The position numbers were made by a program, and so were the translations under genes. The notes beneath the pieces were generated by a model. The model was not told where the DNA came from. It saw only the letters and a list, made by a program, of their open reading frames with translations, and ran no database searches. From Burkholderiales bacterium (GTDB lineage: Bacteria > Pseudomonadota > Gammaproteobacteria > Burkholderiales > Burkholderiaceae_E), in assembly GCA_003577305.1 (NCBI GenBank), contig QEVL01000007.1:225226-289225 (forward strand): a stretch of DNA of 64,000 bases. The letters run 5' to 3'. Below, piece by piece: positions 40,650 to 51,759 of this stretch (its first letter is position 1; each line of letters begins with the position of its first letter).

Positions 40650-41912
40650 ATGAACGCATTCCAGTATCGCGACACCTCCCTGCTGGTCGAAGACCTGCCC
40701 CTTTCGACGGTCGCCGGGCGTTTCGGTACGCCGACCTTCGTCTATTCGAGACGCGCGATCGTCGACGCGTTCGCCGAGTTCCGGCACGCCGCCGGCACGC
40801 GCGACGTGCTGGTCTGCTATGCGCTGAAGGCGAACTCGAACATCGCGGTGATCGACCTGCTCGCGCGCGAGGGCGCGGGCTTCGACATCGTCTCGGGCGG
40901 CGAGCTCAAACGGGTGCTGGCCGCGGGCGGCGATCCGTCGCGGGTGGTGTTCTCCGGCGTCGGCAAGCAGGAGTCCGAGATGCGCATGGCGCTCGAGGCG
41001 GGCGTGCGCTGCTTCAACGTCGAGTCGGAGAGCGAACTGCTGCGGCTCGACCGGGTGGCGGGCGCGCTCGGCAGGCGCGCGCCGGTTTCGCTGCGCGTGA
41101 ACCCCGACGTGGACGCAGGCACGCACCCGTACATCTCCACCGGGCTGCGCGAGAACAAGTTCGGCATCGCGCACGAGGACGCACTCGCCGCCTACCGGAC
41201 GGCGGCGCGCCTGCCGAACATCGAGGTCATCGGCATCGACAGCCACATCGGCTCGCAGATCACGAGCATCGATCCGTTCATGGCCGCCCTCGACAAGCTG
41301 CTCGAACTGCTCGACACGCTTCACGCCGAAGGCATCGTCCTGAAGCACATCGATCTCGGTGGCGGGCTTGGCATCCGCTACGCGGACGAGGAACCGCCGT
41401 CGCGCGAGGCGCTGTTCCGCGCGGTCTTCGAGCGCCTCGACCGGCATCCGCGCGGCGCCTCGCTCGGACTGGTCTTCGAGTTCGGGCGCTCGATCGTCGG
41501 CAACGCAGGCGTCCTGCTCACGCGCGTCGAGTACCTGAAGAGCAACGCGGGGCGCCGCTTCGCGATCGTCGACGCGGCGATGAACGACCTGATGCGCCCG
41601 GCGCTGTATGACGCCTGGCACGACGTGCTGCCGGTGGAGGCGCGCGATGCCGGGCCGGCGCAGGTCTACGACATCGTCGGCCCGGTCTGCGAATCGGGCG
41701 ACTGGCTCGCGCGCGGGCGCAGGCTCGCGATCGCCGAGGGCGACCTGCTGGCGATCGCATCGGCGGGCGCCTACGGCATGGCGATGTCGTCGAACTACAA
41801 CACGCGCCCGCGCGCGGCGGAGGTGATCGTCGACGGCCGCGACGCGCTCCTGGTGCGCGAGCGCGAGTCGATCGAATCGCTATTCGCGCTCGAGAGGCGC
41901 CTGCCGCGCTGA
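40650..41912 (+). CDS. lysA: Diaminopimelate decarboxylase
   Basis: The 420-residue PLP enzyme has the Schiff-base Lys in 'VCYALKANSN', 'IGSQI', 'DLGGGLGIRY', 'VCESGDWLARGR' and 'AGAYGMAMSSNYN'. It makes lysine from meso-diaminopimelate. The usual 'EPGRSIVGNAG' reads 'EFGRSIVGNAG' here, so a near-invariant Pro is Phe. The last 33 bases overlap the convergent msrQ. Confidence 0.95.
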   Translation: MNAFQYRDTSLLVEDLPLSTVAGRFGTPTFVYSRRAIVDAFAEFRHAAGTRDVLVCYALKANSNIAVIDLLAREGAGFDIVSGGELKRVLAAGGDPSRVVFSGVGKQESEMRMALEAGVRCFNVESESELLRLDRVAGALGRRAPVSLRVNPDVDAGTHPYISTGLRENKFGIAHEDALAAYRTAARLPNIEVIGIDSHIGSQITSIDPFMAALDKLLELLDTLHAEGIVLKHIDLGGGLGIRYADEEPPSREALFRAVFERLDRHPRGASLGLVFEFGRSIVGNAGVLLTRVEYLKSNAGRRFAIVDAAMNDLMRPALYDAWHDVLPVEARDAGPAQVYDIVGPVCESGDWLARGRRLAIAEGDLLAIASAGAYGMAMSSNYNTRPRAAEVIVDGRDALLVRERESIESLFALERRLPR

Positions 41913-42542
41913 CGCGCCGACCGGTGCGCGGTGCGCGAGTCGTCGCAGCACGCGCAAACCGAGCAGCAGCGCAACCACCGCCGCGTAGATCATCGGCTCG
42001 GCCAGATCGTTCTTGGCGGCCTTGTGCCACCAGAAGTGCAGCACCGCGAGCACGGCCACCGCGTAGACGAGCCGATGCAACTCCTGCCAGCGCCGGCCGA
42101 GCCGGCGCATCATCGCGTGCGTCGAGGTCGCCGCCAGCGGCAGCATCAGCGCGAACGCGGTGAGGCCGACAGTGACGAACGGACGATCGACGACGTCGGC
42201 AGTCATCGACGCCAGATCGAACCACTGGTCGAACCAGACCCAGGCGCCGAAGTGCAGTGCGGCGTAGAAGAACGCGTACAGCCCGAGCATGCGCCGCAGC
42301 CGCAGCAGCCGGGGCCATCCGAGCAGTTGCTTCAGCGGACTCACCGACAGCGTGACGCACAGCATCACCAGGGCCCAGGTTCCGGTGGAGCGGGTGACGA
42401 ACTCCACCGGGTTCGCGCCCAGCGCATCGGCGTGGCCCAGCGCCACCAGGCGCAGCAGCGGCAGCAGCGCGGCGGCGAAGACCATCGCGCGGATGTGCGC
42501 GAGCACCCGCTCAGAACGCCTTGCGAAGATCCATGCCTGCAT
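41880..42542 (-). CDS. msrQ: Haem-binding membrane subunit MsrQ
   Basis: The 220-residue protein has about six membrane helices and the MsrQ features 'TRSTGTWAL', '[19 protein letters not shown]' and '[23 protein letters not shown]' with haem-ligand His residues. It feeds electrons to MsrP. ATG 42542 overlaps msrP by 32 bases; GTG 42506, just after the msrP stop, is an alternative start. Confidence 0.92.
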   Translation of the reverse strand: MQAWIFARRSERVLAHIRAMVFAAALLPLLRLVALGHADALGANPVEFVTRSTGTWALVMLCVTLSVSPLKQLLGWPRLLRLRRMLGLYAFFYAALHFGAWVWFDQWFDLASMTADVVDRPFVTVGLTAFALMLPLAATSTHAMMRRLGRRWQELHRLVYAVAVLAVLHFWWHKAAKNDLAEPMIYAAVVALLLGLRVLRRLAHRAPVGASARQAPLERE

Positions 42543-43491
42543 ACAGCGACGCCACCTGGTCGGCATAGCCGTTGAACATCAGCGTCGGGCGCTTGCGCTG
42601 CAGGAATCCGTCCTCGCCGATGCGGCGTTCGGTCGCCTGCGACCAGCGCGGATGACTGACCTGCGGATTGACGTTCGAATAGAACCCGTACTCGTGCGCA
42701 GCGGCGAGGTTCCAGCTGGTCTGCGGCTGCTTCTCGACGAAGCGGATCCGCACCAGCGACTTGCCGCTCTTGAACCCGTACTTCCAGGGCACGACGATGC
42801 GCACCGGCGCGCCGTTCTGCTTCGGCAGCACCTCGCCGTACAGCCCGAGCGTGAGCAGCGTCAGCGCGTGCGCGGCCTCGTCGATGCGCAGGCCCTCGAC
42901 GTAGGGCCAGGCCAGCACCGGCGCGCGCAGCCCGGGCATCTGGCCGGCGTCGGCCAGCGTGACGAACTCGACGTACTTCGCGCTGCCGGTGGGTTCGACG
43001 CGCTTCATTAGTTCGGCAAACGGATAGCCGATCCAGGGAATGACCATCGACCAGCCTTCGACGCAGCGCATCCGGTAGACGCGCTCCTCCAGGGGCGCCA
43101 GCCGGAGCAGTTCGTCGATGTCGAAGACGCGCGGCCGTGCGACTTCGCCTTCGATCGCGACGGTCCAGGGCCGCAGCCGCAGCGAGCCCGCCCGCGCGGC
43201 CGGATCGTCCTTGCCGGTGCCGAACTCGTAGAAGTTGTTGTAGCCGACGACGTGCTTGTACGGCGTCAGCGGTTCCGTGGTGGACAGGGCGCTGGGGCGC
43301 GCCTGCAGGCGCGCTGCGCCCGACACCGGCGACTCGACCGTGGCGGGCGCTGCGTCGACGATCGTCGGCGCCGACCAGGCGGCAAGGCCGGCCGCAGCCG
43401 CCTTCAGCACCGCGCGTCGATTCTCGTGGAGCAGGCGCGGCGTGATCTCCGAGGGCTGCGGATCGCCGTCACGACGGATGCGAACCAGCAT
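42511..43491 (-). CDS. msrP: Periplasmic methionine sulfoxide reductase catalytic subunit MsrP
   Basis: The 326-residue molybdoenzyme has a twin-arginine signal ('[17 protein letters not shown]'), the molybdenum-ligand Cys in '[17 protein letters not shown]', and '[13 protein letters not shown]'. It repairs oxidised methionines in periplasmic proteins together with MsrQ. Length and C-terminus are normal for the family. Confidence 0.95.
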   Translation of the reverse strand: MLVRIRRDGDPQPSEITPRLLHENRRAVLKAAAAGLAAWSAPTIVDAAPATVESPVSGAARLQARPSALSTTEPLTPYKHVVGYNNFYEFGTGKDDPAARAGSLRLRPWTVAIEGEVARPRVFDIDELLRLAPLEERVYRMRCVEGWSMVIPWIGYPFAELMKRVEPTGSAKYVEFVTLADAGQMPGLRAPVLAWPYVEGLRIDEAAHALTLLTLGLYGEVLPKQNGAPVRIVVPWKYGFKSGKSLVRIRFVEKQPQTSWNLAAAHEYGFYSNVNPQVSHPRWSQATERRIGEDGFLQRKRPTLMFNGYADQVASLYAGMDLRKAF

Positions 43492-43598
43492 GGCGAGCTC
43501 CTTTCGGACAGTGGGTCGCCTGCCGGTTCGCGCACCTTGCAGTCGACGCGGCGCCGCGCGCGCCGTGGCCGGCGACGCGGCGGGCCGCTCACGGACCC

Positions 43599-44255
43599 CT
43601 ACCGCAGGCCGGCGATGTAGTCGGAGACCGCCTTGATTTCGCGATCGGACAGTCGCTCGGCGATCGTGCTCATCATCGCACTGTTGCCGCGTTCGCCCTG
43701 GCGGAACGCGACCAGCTGCGACTCGGTGTACTCGGCGTACTGGCCCTGCAGCCTCGGGTACTCCGCCGGAATGCCGGCGCCCGCCGGGCCGTGACAGCCG
43801 GCGCAGGCCGGAACGCCCTTCGCGGCGACGCCGCCACGAAAGATCTTCTGGCCGAGTTCGACGAAATCCTTGTTCTGCGCGACCGCGGGCTTCAGTGCCT
43901 GCGACGCGAAAAACGCCGAGACGCTGCGGATGTCGGCGTCGGAGAGCATTGCCGCGAAGCCGGCCATGATCGCGCTGGCGCGTTCGGCCTTCCCGGCGCC
44001 CTCCTTCACCTTGAAGTCCTGCAGCTGCTTGGCAAGGTAACCGGCATGCTGCGCCGCGAGCTTCGGGTTGGCCGGCGTCTCGCTGTTGCCGTCGGCGGCG
44101 TGACAGGCGGCGCAGACTTCCTGGACCAGCTTCGCTGCCCGCTCGAGGTCGGGACGCGCGGGCTCGCTGCCGGTTGCTGGCGCCTGGGCGAAGGCGCTGC
44201 CGACGAGCAGGAAGGTTGAAGCGAAGACTGCGGCGAACGGTCTGGCTCGGAGCAT
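43599..44255 (-). CDS. Cytochrome c4 (di-haem)
   Basis: The 218-residue protein has a Sec signal ending near 'GSAFAQA' and two class I haem c sites, '[10 protein letters not shown]' and 'CAGCHGPAG', each with a distal Met ('AAMLSDADI', '[11 protein letters not shown]'). Cytochrome c4 brings electrons to oxidases such as cbb3. It is divergent from engB with 81 bases between them. Confidence 0.93.
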   Translation of the reverse strand: MLRARPFAAVFASTFLLVGSAFAQAPATGSEPARPDLERAAKLVQEVCAACHAADGNSETPANPKLAAQHAGYLAKQLQDFKVKEGAGKAERASAIMAGFAAMLSDADIRSVSAFFASQALKPAVAQNKDFVELGQKIFRGGVAAKGVPACAGCHGPAGAGIPAEYPRLQGQYAEYTESQLVAFRQGERGNSAMMSTIAERLSDREIKAVSDYIAGLR

Positions 44256-44308
44256 GGGGCAAACCCGGGAAACGTCGGGCCGCGGGACGCGCCCGACACA
44301 AACCACGG

Positions 44309-44318
44309 ATTGTACAAT
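44309..44318. promoter_or_regulatory. Palindromic double -10 element between cytochrome c4 and engB
   Basis: ATTGTACAAT is its own reverse complement, so it offers a TACAAT -10 hexamer on both strands (44313-44318 for engB; 44309-44314 for the cytochrome gene). On the minus strand ATGACC lies 18 bases upstream as a fair -35 element. The plus strand has no clear -35 element. Confidence 0.5.
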
Positions 44319-44320
44319 AG

Positions 44321-46096
<1,776 letters not shown>

Positions 46097-46148
46097 ACGG
46101 GGTGCGCGCCGCAGCCCCGCCGCCCACGACGACCGCAGGCTGCCTGCA

Positions 46149-47261
46149 ATGCAGTTCGTCACCGTCCGGCCCGAGGGCGCGACAGTCTCCGATGTGGTGC
46201 CGGCGATGCCCGCCGGCGGATTCGTCTGGTGCGACTGCGTCTACGATGACGGCCGCGCCTGGACCGCAGCGGTGCAGCGACTCACCGGCACCAGCGTCTT
46301 CGAGGACCATCTGCTCGATGCCGAGAACCCTGGCCATCCCTCGTATTTCGACTCGACGAACGACTACGAGATGATCGTGTTCCGCGGGCTGGCAATCCGC
46401 ACCGACGCGGTCGAACCCCCGGACGTGATCCGCGTGAAGACCCGCCCCGCGGTGTTCTTCCTGTTCCCCCAGATGCTGGTCACCGTGCGCGCGCCGGACA
46501 GCCGCCTCGTGCCGGCAATCCGCGACCGGCTGCTGGCCGGCGGGCGGGCGCGCCTGCCCGGACTGCCCGAGGAGCTGATGCTGCGGATCCTCAACGGCAT
46601 GGTCGATCGATACCTCGACCTGCGCCAGCCGCTGAGCGAGCAGTTCGAGCGGCGCCAGCGCGAACTGCTCGATCCGCGGCGGCCGTTTCGCGACTGGTAT
46701 GCGCTGCTCGAAGCGCGGCGCGAGGCGCGCCGTCTGCAGGACCTCTGCGAGGAGCAGCTCGATGCACTGCAGGAATGGCGCGACGAGCGGCTCGAACGCA
46801 CAGAGGGCGGTGCAGGCACGCCCCGCGGCCTGCACGCGCTCGACGACGCGCTGCTCGTGCGCACCGCCGACGTCGTCGGCCACATCCACCGCGTGCTCAA
46901 CCACGCGCGCCGCCTCGAATCCTCGGTGGAGAGCGCGGTGCAGCTGCACTTCTCGGCCACCGCGTATCGCACCAACCAGGTGATGCGCACGCTCACCGCG
47001 ATCACCGCGGTGTTCCTGCCGCTCACGCTGATCACCGGCGTGTTCGGAATGAACTTCGAGTTCATCCCGGGGCTGCATTCGAAGACCGGCTTCTGGTGGA
47101 CCATCGGCGCGATGGCGCTGATCGGCGTGGGACTGTTCTCGTTCCTGAGAGCGCGCGCGATGCTGTCCGCCTCCGACGCGTTCGATCCGCGCGAGCGCCG
47201 CCGTGCGCGCCACGCGCGTGCTTCCGCGCCTGCTCCTGCCGACACCGACCGCGACGCGTGA
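46149..47261 (+). CDS. CorA-like divalent cation transporter
   Basis: The 370-residue protein has a long cytoplasmic domain rich in helices ('RRQRELLDPRRPFRDWYALLE') and two C-terminal helices, the first ending in the 'FGMNFE' (GMN) selectivity motif. It fits the CorA/ZntB family that carries Mg2+, Co2+ or Zn2+. The final 30 residues are basic and poorly conserved. Confidence 0.88.
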   Translation: MQFVTVRPEGATVSDVVPAMPAGGFVWCDCVYDDGRAWTAAVQRLTGTSVFEDHLLDAENPGHPSYFDSTNDYEMIVFRGLAIRTDAVEPPDVIRVKTRPAVFFLFPQMLVTVRAPDSRLVPAIRDRLLAGGRARLPGLPEELMLRILNGMVDRYLDLRQPLSEQFERRQRELLDPRRPFRDWYALLEARREARRLQDLCEEQLDALQEWRDERLERTEGGAGTPRGLHALDDALLVRTADVVGHIHRVLNHARRLESSVESAVQLHFSATAYRTNQVMRTLTAITAVFLPLTLITGVFGMNFEFIPGLHSKTGFWWTIGAMALIGVGLFSFLRARAMLSASDAFDPRERRRARHARASAPAPADTDRDA

Positions 47262-47291
47262 CGACGTTCGATCCGGCCAGGGCTGCCGCGT

Positions 47292-47705
47292 TCACCCGCC
47301 GGCAGGCCCTCCGGATGCCTCGCGCGCCCGGCCCGATGCGTTGCGCGTTTCGTCTGCGGCCCACTGCGCATAGGCCGGCCAGACCGCCTCGGGCGCAAGC
47401 GTCACGATCTCGGGCACCTCGTACGGATGCAGCGACGCCAGGCGCTGCCTGCAGGCGGCATGGTGCAGGCGCGTCGTCTTCACGAGCACGGTGACCTCCT
47501 CGGCCTCCTCGACCGTGCCCTGCCACCGGTACACCGACGTGCAGGTGCCGAGAACGTTCACGCAGGCGGCCAGCCGTTCGCCCACCAGCGTATGCGCGAT
47601 CTCCTGCGCGGTCTCCCGGTCGGGGAGATTGCTCAGGATCAGCAGCAGGCTGTCGGGCGGCGCGAGGCGTGCGGTTCCGGAGTCGGACGGTTCGGCGGCT
47701 TGCAT
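47292..47705 (-). CDS. cutA: Divalent cation tolerance protein CutA
   Basis: The 137-residue protein has the CutA core 'LAACVNVLGTCTSVYRWQG', 'EVTVLVKTTRLHH' and 'HPYEVPEIVTL'. CutA forms trimers and has been linked to copper tolerance. An 18-residue leader and a 17-residue tail are added to the core. It follows the ABC permease by 35 bases. Confidence 0.93.
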   Translation of the reverse strand: MQAAEPSDSGTARLAPPDSLLLILSNLPDRETAQEIAHTLVGERLAACVNVLGTCTSVYRWQGTVEEAEEVTVLVKTTRLHHAACRQRLASLHPYEVPEIVTLAPEAVWPAYAQWAADETRNASGRAREASGGPAGG

Positions 47706-47740
47706 GGCGGGCACGGAACTCCGCGCGGCGGCGGCGAGGT

Positions 47741-48520
47741 TCAGGCGACGAAGCGTCGCCGCGTGAGGATCATCGCAAGATACAACGCCCCGCCCGCGTA
47801 GGCCAGCAGCGTGAGCAACGGCAGCAGCGGCGCCTCGGGCAGCCGCCCGAGCACCAGTGGGCGCGCGAGTTCCACCGCCGCCGCGAGCGGCAGTGCATTC
47901 GCGAGCGCCGCCAGCCAGTCGGGAAGCTGCGCCATCGGGTAATACACGCCCGACAGGAAGATCATCGGCGTGAGCACCAGCGTGAAGTAGTAGGTGAAGA
48001 AGTCGTAGCCGCGCGCGAGCGCGTTCACGCACAGCCCGATCGCGCCGAAGACCAGGCCGGTGAGCGCGACCACCGGCAAGGCCAGCACCAGCGTGGGTTC
48101 GCGCGAGATGTCGAGAAGCCAGACCACCGTGACGATCGCCAGGCCCGAGAGGACGCTCTTCGTGGCGGCCCAAAGCCATTCGGCGATCACGATGTCGTCG
48201 AGCTCGAGCGGCGCGTTGAGCAGCGAGTCCCAGGTGCGCTGCACGTGCATCCGCGAGAACGCCGAGTAGAGCGACTCGAAACTGGCTGCCATCATCGTGC
48301 TCATGCACATCGAGCCGGCCGCGAGGAACACGATGTACGGCACGCCGTCGACCTGGCGCAGCAGCGTGCCCAGCCCGTAGCCGAAGGCGACCAGGATGAT
48401 CAGCGGGTCGGCGATGTTGCCGATCACGCTGGCCACGGCGAGCTTGCGCCACACGAGCAGGTTGCGCCGGTACACCGGCAGGAAACGCATCGAAAGTCGC
48501 GGTGCCGCCCAGGGATTCAT
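47741..48520 (-). CDS. ABC-2 type transporter permease (NodJ-like)
   Basis: The 259-residue protein has six membrane helices and NodJ-like stretches 'MHVQRTWDSLLNAPLELDD' and 'LTPMIFLSGVYYPMAQLPDW'. It pairs with the ATPase 7 bases upstream. Such exporters move lipids, sugars or drugs outward. The substrate is unknown, and no nod genes are present. Confidence 0.87.
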   Translation of the reverse strand: MNPWAAPRLSMRFLPVYRRNLLVWRKLAVASVIGNIADPLIILVAFGYGLGTLLRQVDGVPYIVFLAAGSMCMSTMMAASFESLYSAFSRMHVQRTWDSLLNAPLELDDIVIAEWLWAATKSVLSGLAIVTVVWLLDISREPTLVLALPVVALTGLVFGAIGLCVNALARGYDFFTYYFTLVLTPMIFLSGVYYPMAQLPDWLAALANALPLAAAVELARPLVLGRLPEAPLLPLLTLLAYAGGALYLAMILTRRRFVA

Positions 48521-48527
48521 CTCGTTC

Positions 48528-49451
48528 TCAGTCGCGCAGGTCGCGCCCGGTGAGCTTGAGGAACACGTCTTCGAGGTTTGCCGGGCGCTGCAGCACGCGC
48601 AGCGCCGCCGCACCGCTCGCCGAGGCCGCCGCCGCGGCGGCCTGCGCATGGCTGGCGCAGTATGCGAATGCGGTCTCGCCGACCAGTTCGACCCTCGCGG
48701 CCAGCGCCGGCGCCTGCTCGCGCGCCCATCGATCGACACGGTCGCCGCTGGCCTCCACGACGTGCGGCTCGATCCGGCTCGCGACCAGCGCCGCCGGGGT
48801 GTCCATCGCGATGCGCCGGCCGTGGTCGATGATGGCCAGCCGCGTACACAGGCGTTCGGCCTCCTCCATGAAGTGCGTCGTCAGCACGATCGTCTTGCCG
48901 CCGGCCAGCAACTGCCTGAGTCTCTCCCAGATCAGGTGGCGCGCCTGCGGGTCCAGGCCGGTGGTCGGCTCGTCGAGGAACAGCACCTCGGGGTCGTTCA
49001 CCAGCGCCCTGGCCAGGGTCAGGCGGCGTCGCATGCCGCCCGAGAGTTCGTGTATCTTCGCGTCCCGCTTGTGTGCGAGGCCGGCGAACGCGAGCAGCGC
49101 GTCGAGCCGCCTCTCGATCGTCGCGCGCGACAGGCCGAAGTAGCGTCCGAAGACGATCAGGTTCTCGGCCACGGTGAAATCGGGGTCGAGTGCATCGGAT
49201 TGCGGAACCACGCCGACTCGTGCGCGCGCCTCGCGCGCCTGCGCCGGAATCTCCAGGCCGAGCAGCCTGATCCGGCCCGCGTCGGGTTCGACGAGGCCCA
49301 GCACCGCCTTCAGCGTGGTGCTCTTGCCGGCGCCGTTCGGGCCGAGCAGCCCGAAGCATTCGCCGCGCCGCACGACGAAGTCGAGCCCCGCGATCGCTTC
49401 GACACCCGCGAAGCGCTTGACCAGGCCATCGACGCTCAGGATCCCGGACAT
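48528..49451 (-). CDS. ABC transporter ATP-binding protein (NodI-like)
   Basis: The 307-residue protein has Walker A '[12 protein letters not shown]', the signature 'LSGGMRRRL', Walker B '[11 protein letters not shown]' and the switch '[12 protein letters not shown]'. A C-terminal domain of about 90 residues with an Ala-rich stretch follows, as in NodI. It forms an exporter with the adjacent permease. Confidence 0.9.
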   Translation of the reverse strand: MSGILSVDGLVKRFAGVEAIAGLDFVVRRGECFGLLGPNGAGKSTTLKAVLGLVEPDAGRIRLLGLEIPAQAREARARVGVVPQSDALDPDFTVAENLIVFGRYFGLSRATIERRLDALLAFAGLAHKRDAKIHELSGGMRRRLTLARALVNDPEVLFLDEPTTGLDPQARHLIWERLRQLLAGGKTIVLTTHFMEEAERLCTRLAIIDHGRRIAMDTPAALVASRIEPHVVEASGDRVDRWAREQAPALAARVELVGETAFAYCASHAQAAAAAASASGAAALRVLQRPANLEDVFLKLTGRDLRD

Positions 49452-49502
49452 GCCGCCACAGCATCCGCCAGATGACGAGGGCGCCGGGCGGTGCAGGCAC
49501 CG

Positions 49503-49536
49503 CGCGACGCCCCTGGTTCGATTCCGGAGCGTCGCG
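49503..49536. other. Hairpin with a T-loop-like cap downstream of rplQ
   Basis: CGCGACGC (49503-49510) pairs fully with GCGTCGCG (49529-49536). Inside, CTGG (49513-49516) pairs with CCGG (49524-49527), with one G-T pair, closing a 7-base loop TTCGATT. On the plus strand this looks like the T-arm and acceptor part of a tRNA. On the minus strand it is a strong hairpin in the 3' region of rplQ. No D or anticodon arm is present, so it is not a tRNA gene. Confidence 0.5.
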
Positions 49537-49562
49537 GCGGCCGCATTGCCGCGCGCGCCCCT

Positions 49563-49578
49563 GCCGGCTTCGGCCGGC
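49563..49578 (-). terminator. Candidate hairpin after rplQ
   Basis: Two GCCGGC arms flank a four-base loop, 7 bases after the rplQ stop. There is no T-run. Together with the hairpin at 49503-49536 it may end the large ribosomal transcript. Confidence 0.4.
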
Positions 49579-49584
49579 GCCCGG

Positions 49585-49965
49585 TCAGCCCTCGACCGCT
49601 GCCTCCTCCGGGCGGTCCATCAGCTCGACCAGCGCCATCGGCGCGGCATCGCCCTCGCGGAAGCCGAATTTCAGGATGCGCAGGTAGCCGCCGTTGCGAT
49701 TGGCGTAGCGCGGGCCGAGCTCGTCGAACAGCTTGACGACCATCTCGCGGTCGCGCAGCCGGTCGAACGCCAGGCGCCGGTTGGCCAGCGACGGCTTGCG
49801 TCCCAGCGTGATGATCGGCTCGACGACGCGCCGCAACTCCTTGGCCTTGGGCAGCGTGGTCCTGATCAGCTCGTGCCGCAGCAGCGAGTTGCACATGTTG
49901 CGCAGCATCGCCTCGCGATGCGCACTGGTGCGGTTGAGCTTGCGTAGTCCGTGACGGTGACGCAT
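49585..49965 (-). CDS. rplQ: 50S ribosomal protein L17
   Basis: The 126-residue protein starts '[17 protein letters not shown]', the L17 signature, and has '[19 protein letters not shown]' and '[10 protein letters not shown]'. It lies at the end of the peptide exit tunnel side of the large subunit. It is the last gene of the alpha operon, 31 bases after rpoA. Confidence 0.98.
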   Translation of the reverse strand: MRHRHGLRKLNRTSAHREAMLRNMCNSLLRHELIRTTLPKAKELRRVVEPIITLGRKPSLANRRLAFDRLRDREMVVKLFDELGPRYANRNGGYLRILKFGFREGDAAPMALVELMDRPEEAAVEG

Positions 49966-49996
49966 GACGGTTTCCTCGCGTTCTCGCCTTGTTCTG

Positions 49997-50989
49997 TTAC
50001 GGGCGCTCGAGGCCGGCCGGCGGCCAGTTCTCGAGCTTCATGCCGAGCGTCAGTCCGCGCGACGCCAGCACTTCCTTGATCTCGTTGAGCGACTTGCGGC
50101 CCAGGTTCGGCGTCTTGAGCAGCTCGTTCTCGGTGCGCTGGATCAGGTCGCCGATGTAGTAGATGTTCTCGGCCTTCAGGCAGTTCGCCGAGCGCACCGT
50201 GAGCTCGAGGTCGTCGACCGGGCGCAGCAGGATCGGGTCGATCTGCGGTCCGCGCGCGCCCAGCCCGATTCCGGCCGGCTCGATCGCCGGTTCGGCACCG
50301 CCTTCGAGCGCCGCGAACACGGTGAGCTGCTCGACCAGGATGCGCGCCGACTGGCGCACCGCCTCCTCGGGCGCGATCACGCCGTTGGTCTCGACGTCGA
50401 CCACCAGCCGGTCGAGGTCGGTGCGCTGCTCGACGCGTGCGCTCTCGACCTGGTAGCTGACGCGGCGCACCGGCGAGAACGAGGCGTCGAGGACGATCTT
50501 CCCGATCGTCTTGGTCTCGCCCAGGTTGCGCATCGTGCCCGGCAGGTAGCCGCGGCCGCGCTCGACCTTGATCGACATGTCGAGCTTGCCGCCCTGCGTG
50601 AGGGTGGCGATCACGTGCTCGGGATTGATGACCTCGACGTCGTGCGGCACGTCGATGTCGGCGGCGGTGACCGGCCCCGGCGTGTCCTTGCGCAGCGTGA
50701 GGAACACCTCGTCGCGATTGTGCAGCCGAAAGGTGACGCCCTTCAGGTTGAGCAGCAGGTCGACGACGTCTTCGCGGACTCCGTCGATCGTGGAGTACTC
50801 GTGCACCACCCCGGTGATCTGGACCTCGGTGGGCGCGTAGCCGACCATAGAGGACAGCAGCACGCGACGCAGCGCGTTGCCCAGCGTGTGTCCGTATCCG
50901 CGCTCGAACGGCTCCATCACCACACGAGCATGCGATGCACCGAGTTGCTCCACCTCGACGATGCGCGGCTTCAGCATGGCAGTCTGCAT
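49997..50989 (-). CDS. rpoA: RNA polymerase subunit alpha
   Basis: The 330-residue protein has the N-terminal assembly domain ('[20 protein letters not shown]', 'VTAADI', 'GRGYLPG') and the C-terminal DNA- and activator-binding domain ('[20 protein letters not shown]', '[14 protein letters not shown]'). The start is ATG 50989; the frame continues upstream into rpsD without homology. Confidence 0.98.
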   Translation of the reverse strand: MQTAMLKPRIVEVEQLGASHARVVMEPFERGYGHTLGNALRRVLLSSMVGYAPTEVQITGVVHEYSTIDGVREDVVDLLLNLKGVTFRLHNRDEVFLTLRKDTPGPVTAADIDVPHDVEVINPEHVIATLTQGGKLDMSIKVERGRGYLPGTMRNLGETKTIGKIVLDASFSPVRRVSYQVESARVEQRTDLDRLVVDVETNGVIAPEEAVRQSARILVEQLTVFAALEGGAEPAIEPAGIGLGARGPQIDPILLRPVDDLELTVRSANCLKAENIYYIGDLIQRTENELLKTPNLGRKSLNEIKEVLASRGLTLGMKLENWPPAGLERP

Positions 50990-51003
50990 AGATATCCTCT
51001 CGA

Positions 51004-51627
51004 TTAGCGCGAGTACAACTCGACGATCAGGCTTTCGTTGATGTCGCCTGCGAGGTCGGTGCGGTCGGGCATGTTCTTGAACACGCCCTCCATCCTGTTC
51101 TTGTCCACCGACACCCACGACGGGAAGCCGCTCTGTTCGGCAAGGTTCAGCGCATCCTGGATCCGCGCCTGCTTGCGGGCCTTCTCGCGGATCGCGATCA
51201 CGTCGTTCGGGCGGACCATCATCGACGGGATGTTGACCGCCTCGCCGTTCAGCGTGACCGACTTGTGGCTGATCAGCTGGCGCGCCTCGGCGCGGGTCGA
51301 CCCGAAGCCCATCCGGTAGACGACGTTGTCGAGCCTGCTCTCGAGCAACCGCAGGAGGTTCTCGCCCGTGTTGCCCTTGCGTCGCTCGGCCTCCGCGAAA
51401 TAGCGGCGGAACTGGCGCTCGAGCACGCCGTACATGCGCTTGACCTTCTGCTTCTCGCGCAGCTGGGTGCCATAGTCGGACGGGCGCGCACCCGAGGTGC
51501 GGCCGTGCTGGCCCGGCTTGCTGTCGAGCTTGCACTTGGTGTCGAGGCCCCGGCGGGCGCTCTTCAGGAACAGGTCGGTCCCTTCCCGGCGGGACAGCTT
51601 GGCTTTCGGTCCGGTGTAACGTGCCAC
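51004..51627 (-). CDS. rpsD: 30S ribosomal protein S4
   Basis: The 207-residue protein has the S4 start '[19 protein letters not shown]' and the S4 RNA-binding domain ('[20 protein letters not shown]'). No zinc Cys cluster is present. The start is GTG 51627 with AAGGA eight bases upstream. S4 starts small-subunit assembly and in E. coli represses the alpha operon. A structured 132-base gap precedes this gene. Confidence 0.97.
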   Translation of the reverse strand: MARYTGPKAKLSRREGTDLFLKSARRGLDTKCKLDSKPGQHGRTSGARPSDYGTQLREKQKVKRMYGVLERQFRRYFAEAERRKGNTGENLLRLLESRLDNVVYRMGFGSTRAEARQLISHKSVTLNGEAVNIPSMMVRPNDVIAIREKARKQARIQDALNLAEQSGFPSWVSVDKNRMEGVFKNMPDRTDLAGDINESLIVELYSR

Positions 51628-51667
51628 GTGTTCAGTCCTTCGAATTACGCGAATCGCTTCGCGGTCA

Positions 51668-51713
51668 GTCCGTCTTCGGTGACCCGGCCCCGGAGGCCTT
51701 GCGGGTGACGGAC
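51668..51713 (-). promoter_or_regulatory. Nested hairpin in the rpsD leader, candidate S4 control site
   Basis: GTCCGTC (51668-51674) and GACGGAC (51707-51713) are exact complements. Inside them ACCC (51682-51685) pairs with GGGT (51703-51706), and GGCC (51686-51689) with GGCC (51695-51698). The structure ends 41 bases before the rpsD GTG. A control role is inferred from its position and strength. Confidence 0.5.
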
Positions 51714-51729
51714 AGTGGTCTTCATTGCG

Positions 51730-51754
51730 GGGAAGGGCGATTTCTCCCCTTCCC
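51730..51754 (-). other. Strong hairpin directly after rpsK
   Basis: GGGAAGGG (51730-51737) and CCCTTCCC (51747-51754) pair perfectly around a 9-base loop, five bases after the rpsK stop. No T-run follows on the minus strand, so it may be a processing site or attenuator rather than a plain terminator. Confidence 0.5.
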
Positions 51755-51759
51755 GGTTC

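Noticed and set aside
37832..40675. 947-codon minus-strand open frame opposite mrcA
   Set aside because: The mrcA frame carries all PBP1A motifs; the opposite frame shows only compositional bias.
48528..49451. Naming the ABC pair nodI and nodJ
   Set aside because: NodIJ-like exporters are widespread, and no nodulation genes or nod boxes are present, so only a family-level name is justified.
49503..49536. Possible tRNA gene
   Set aside because: Only a T-arm-like hairpin is present; there is no anticodon arm, D arm or CCA-proximal partner at tRNA spacing.
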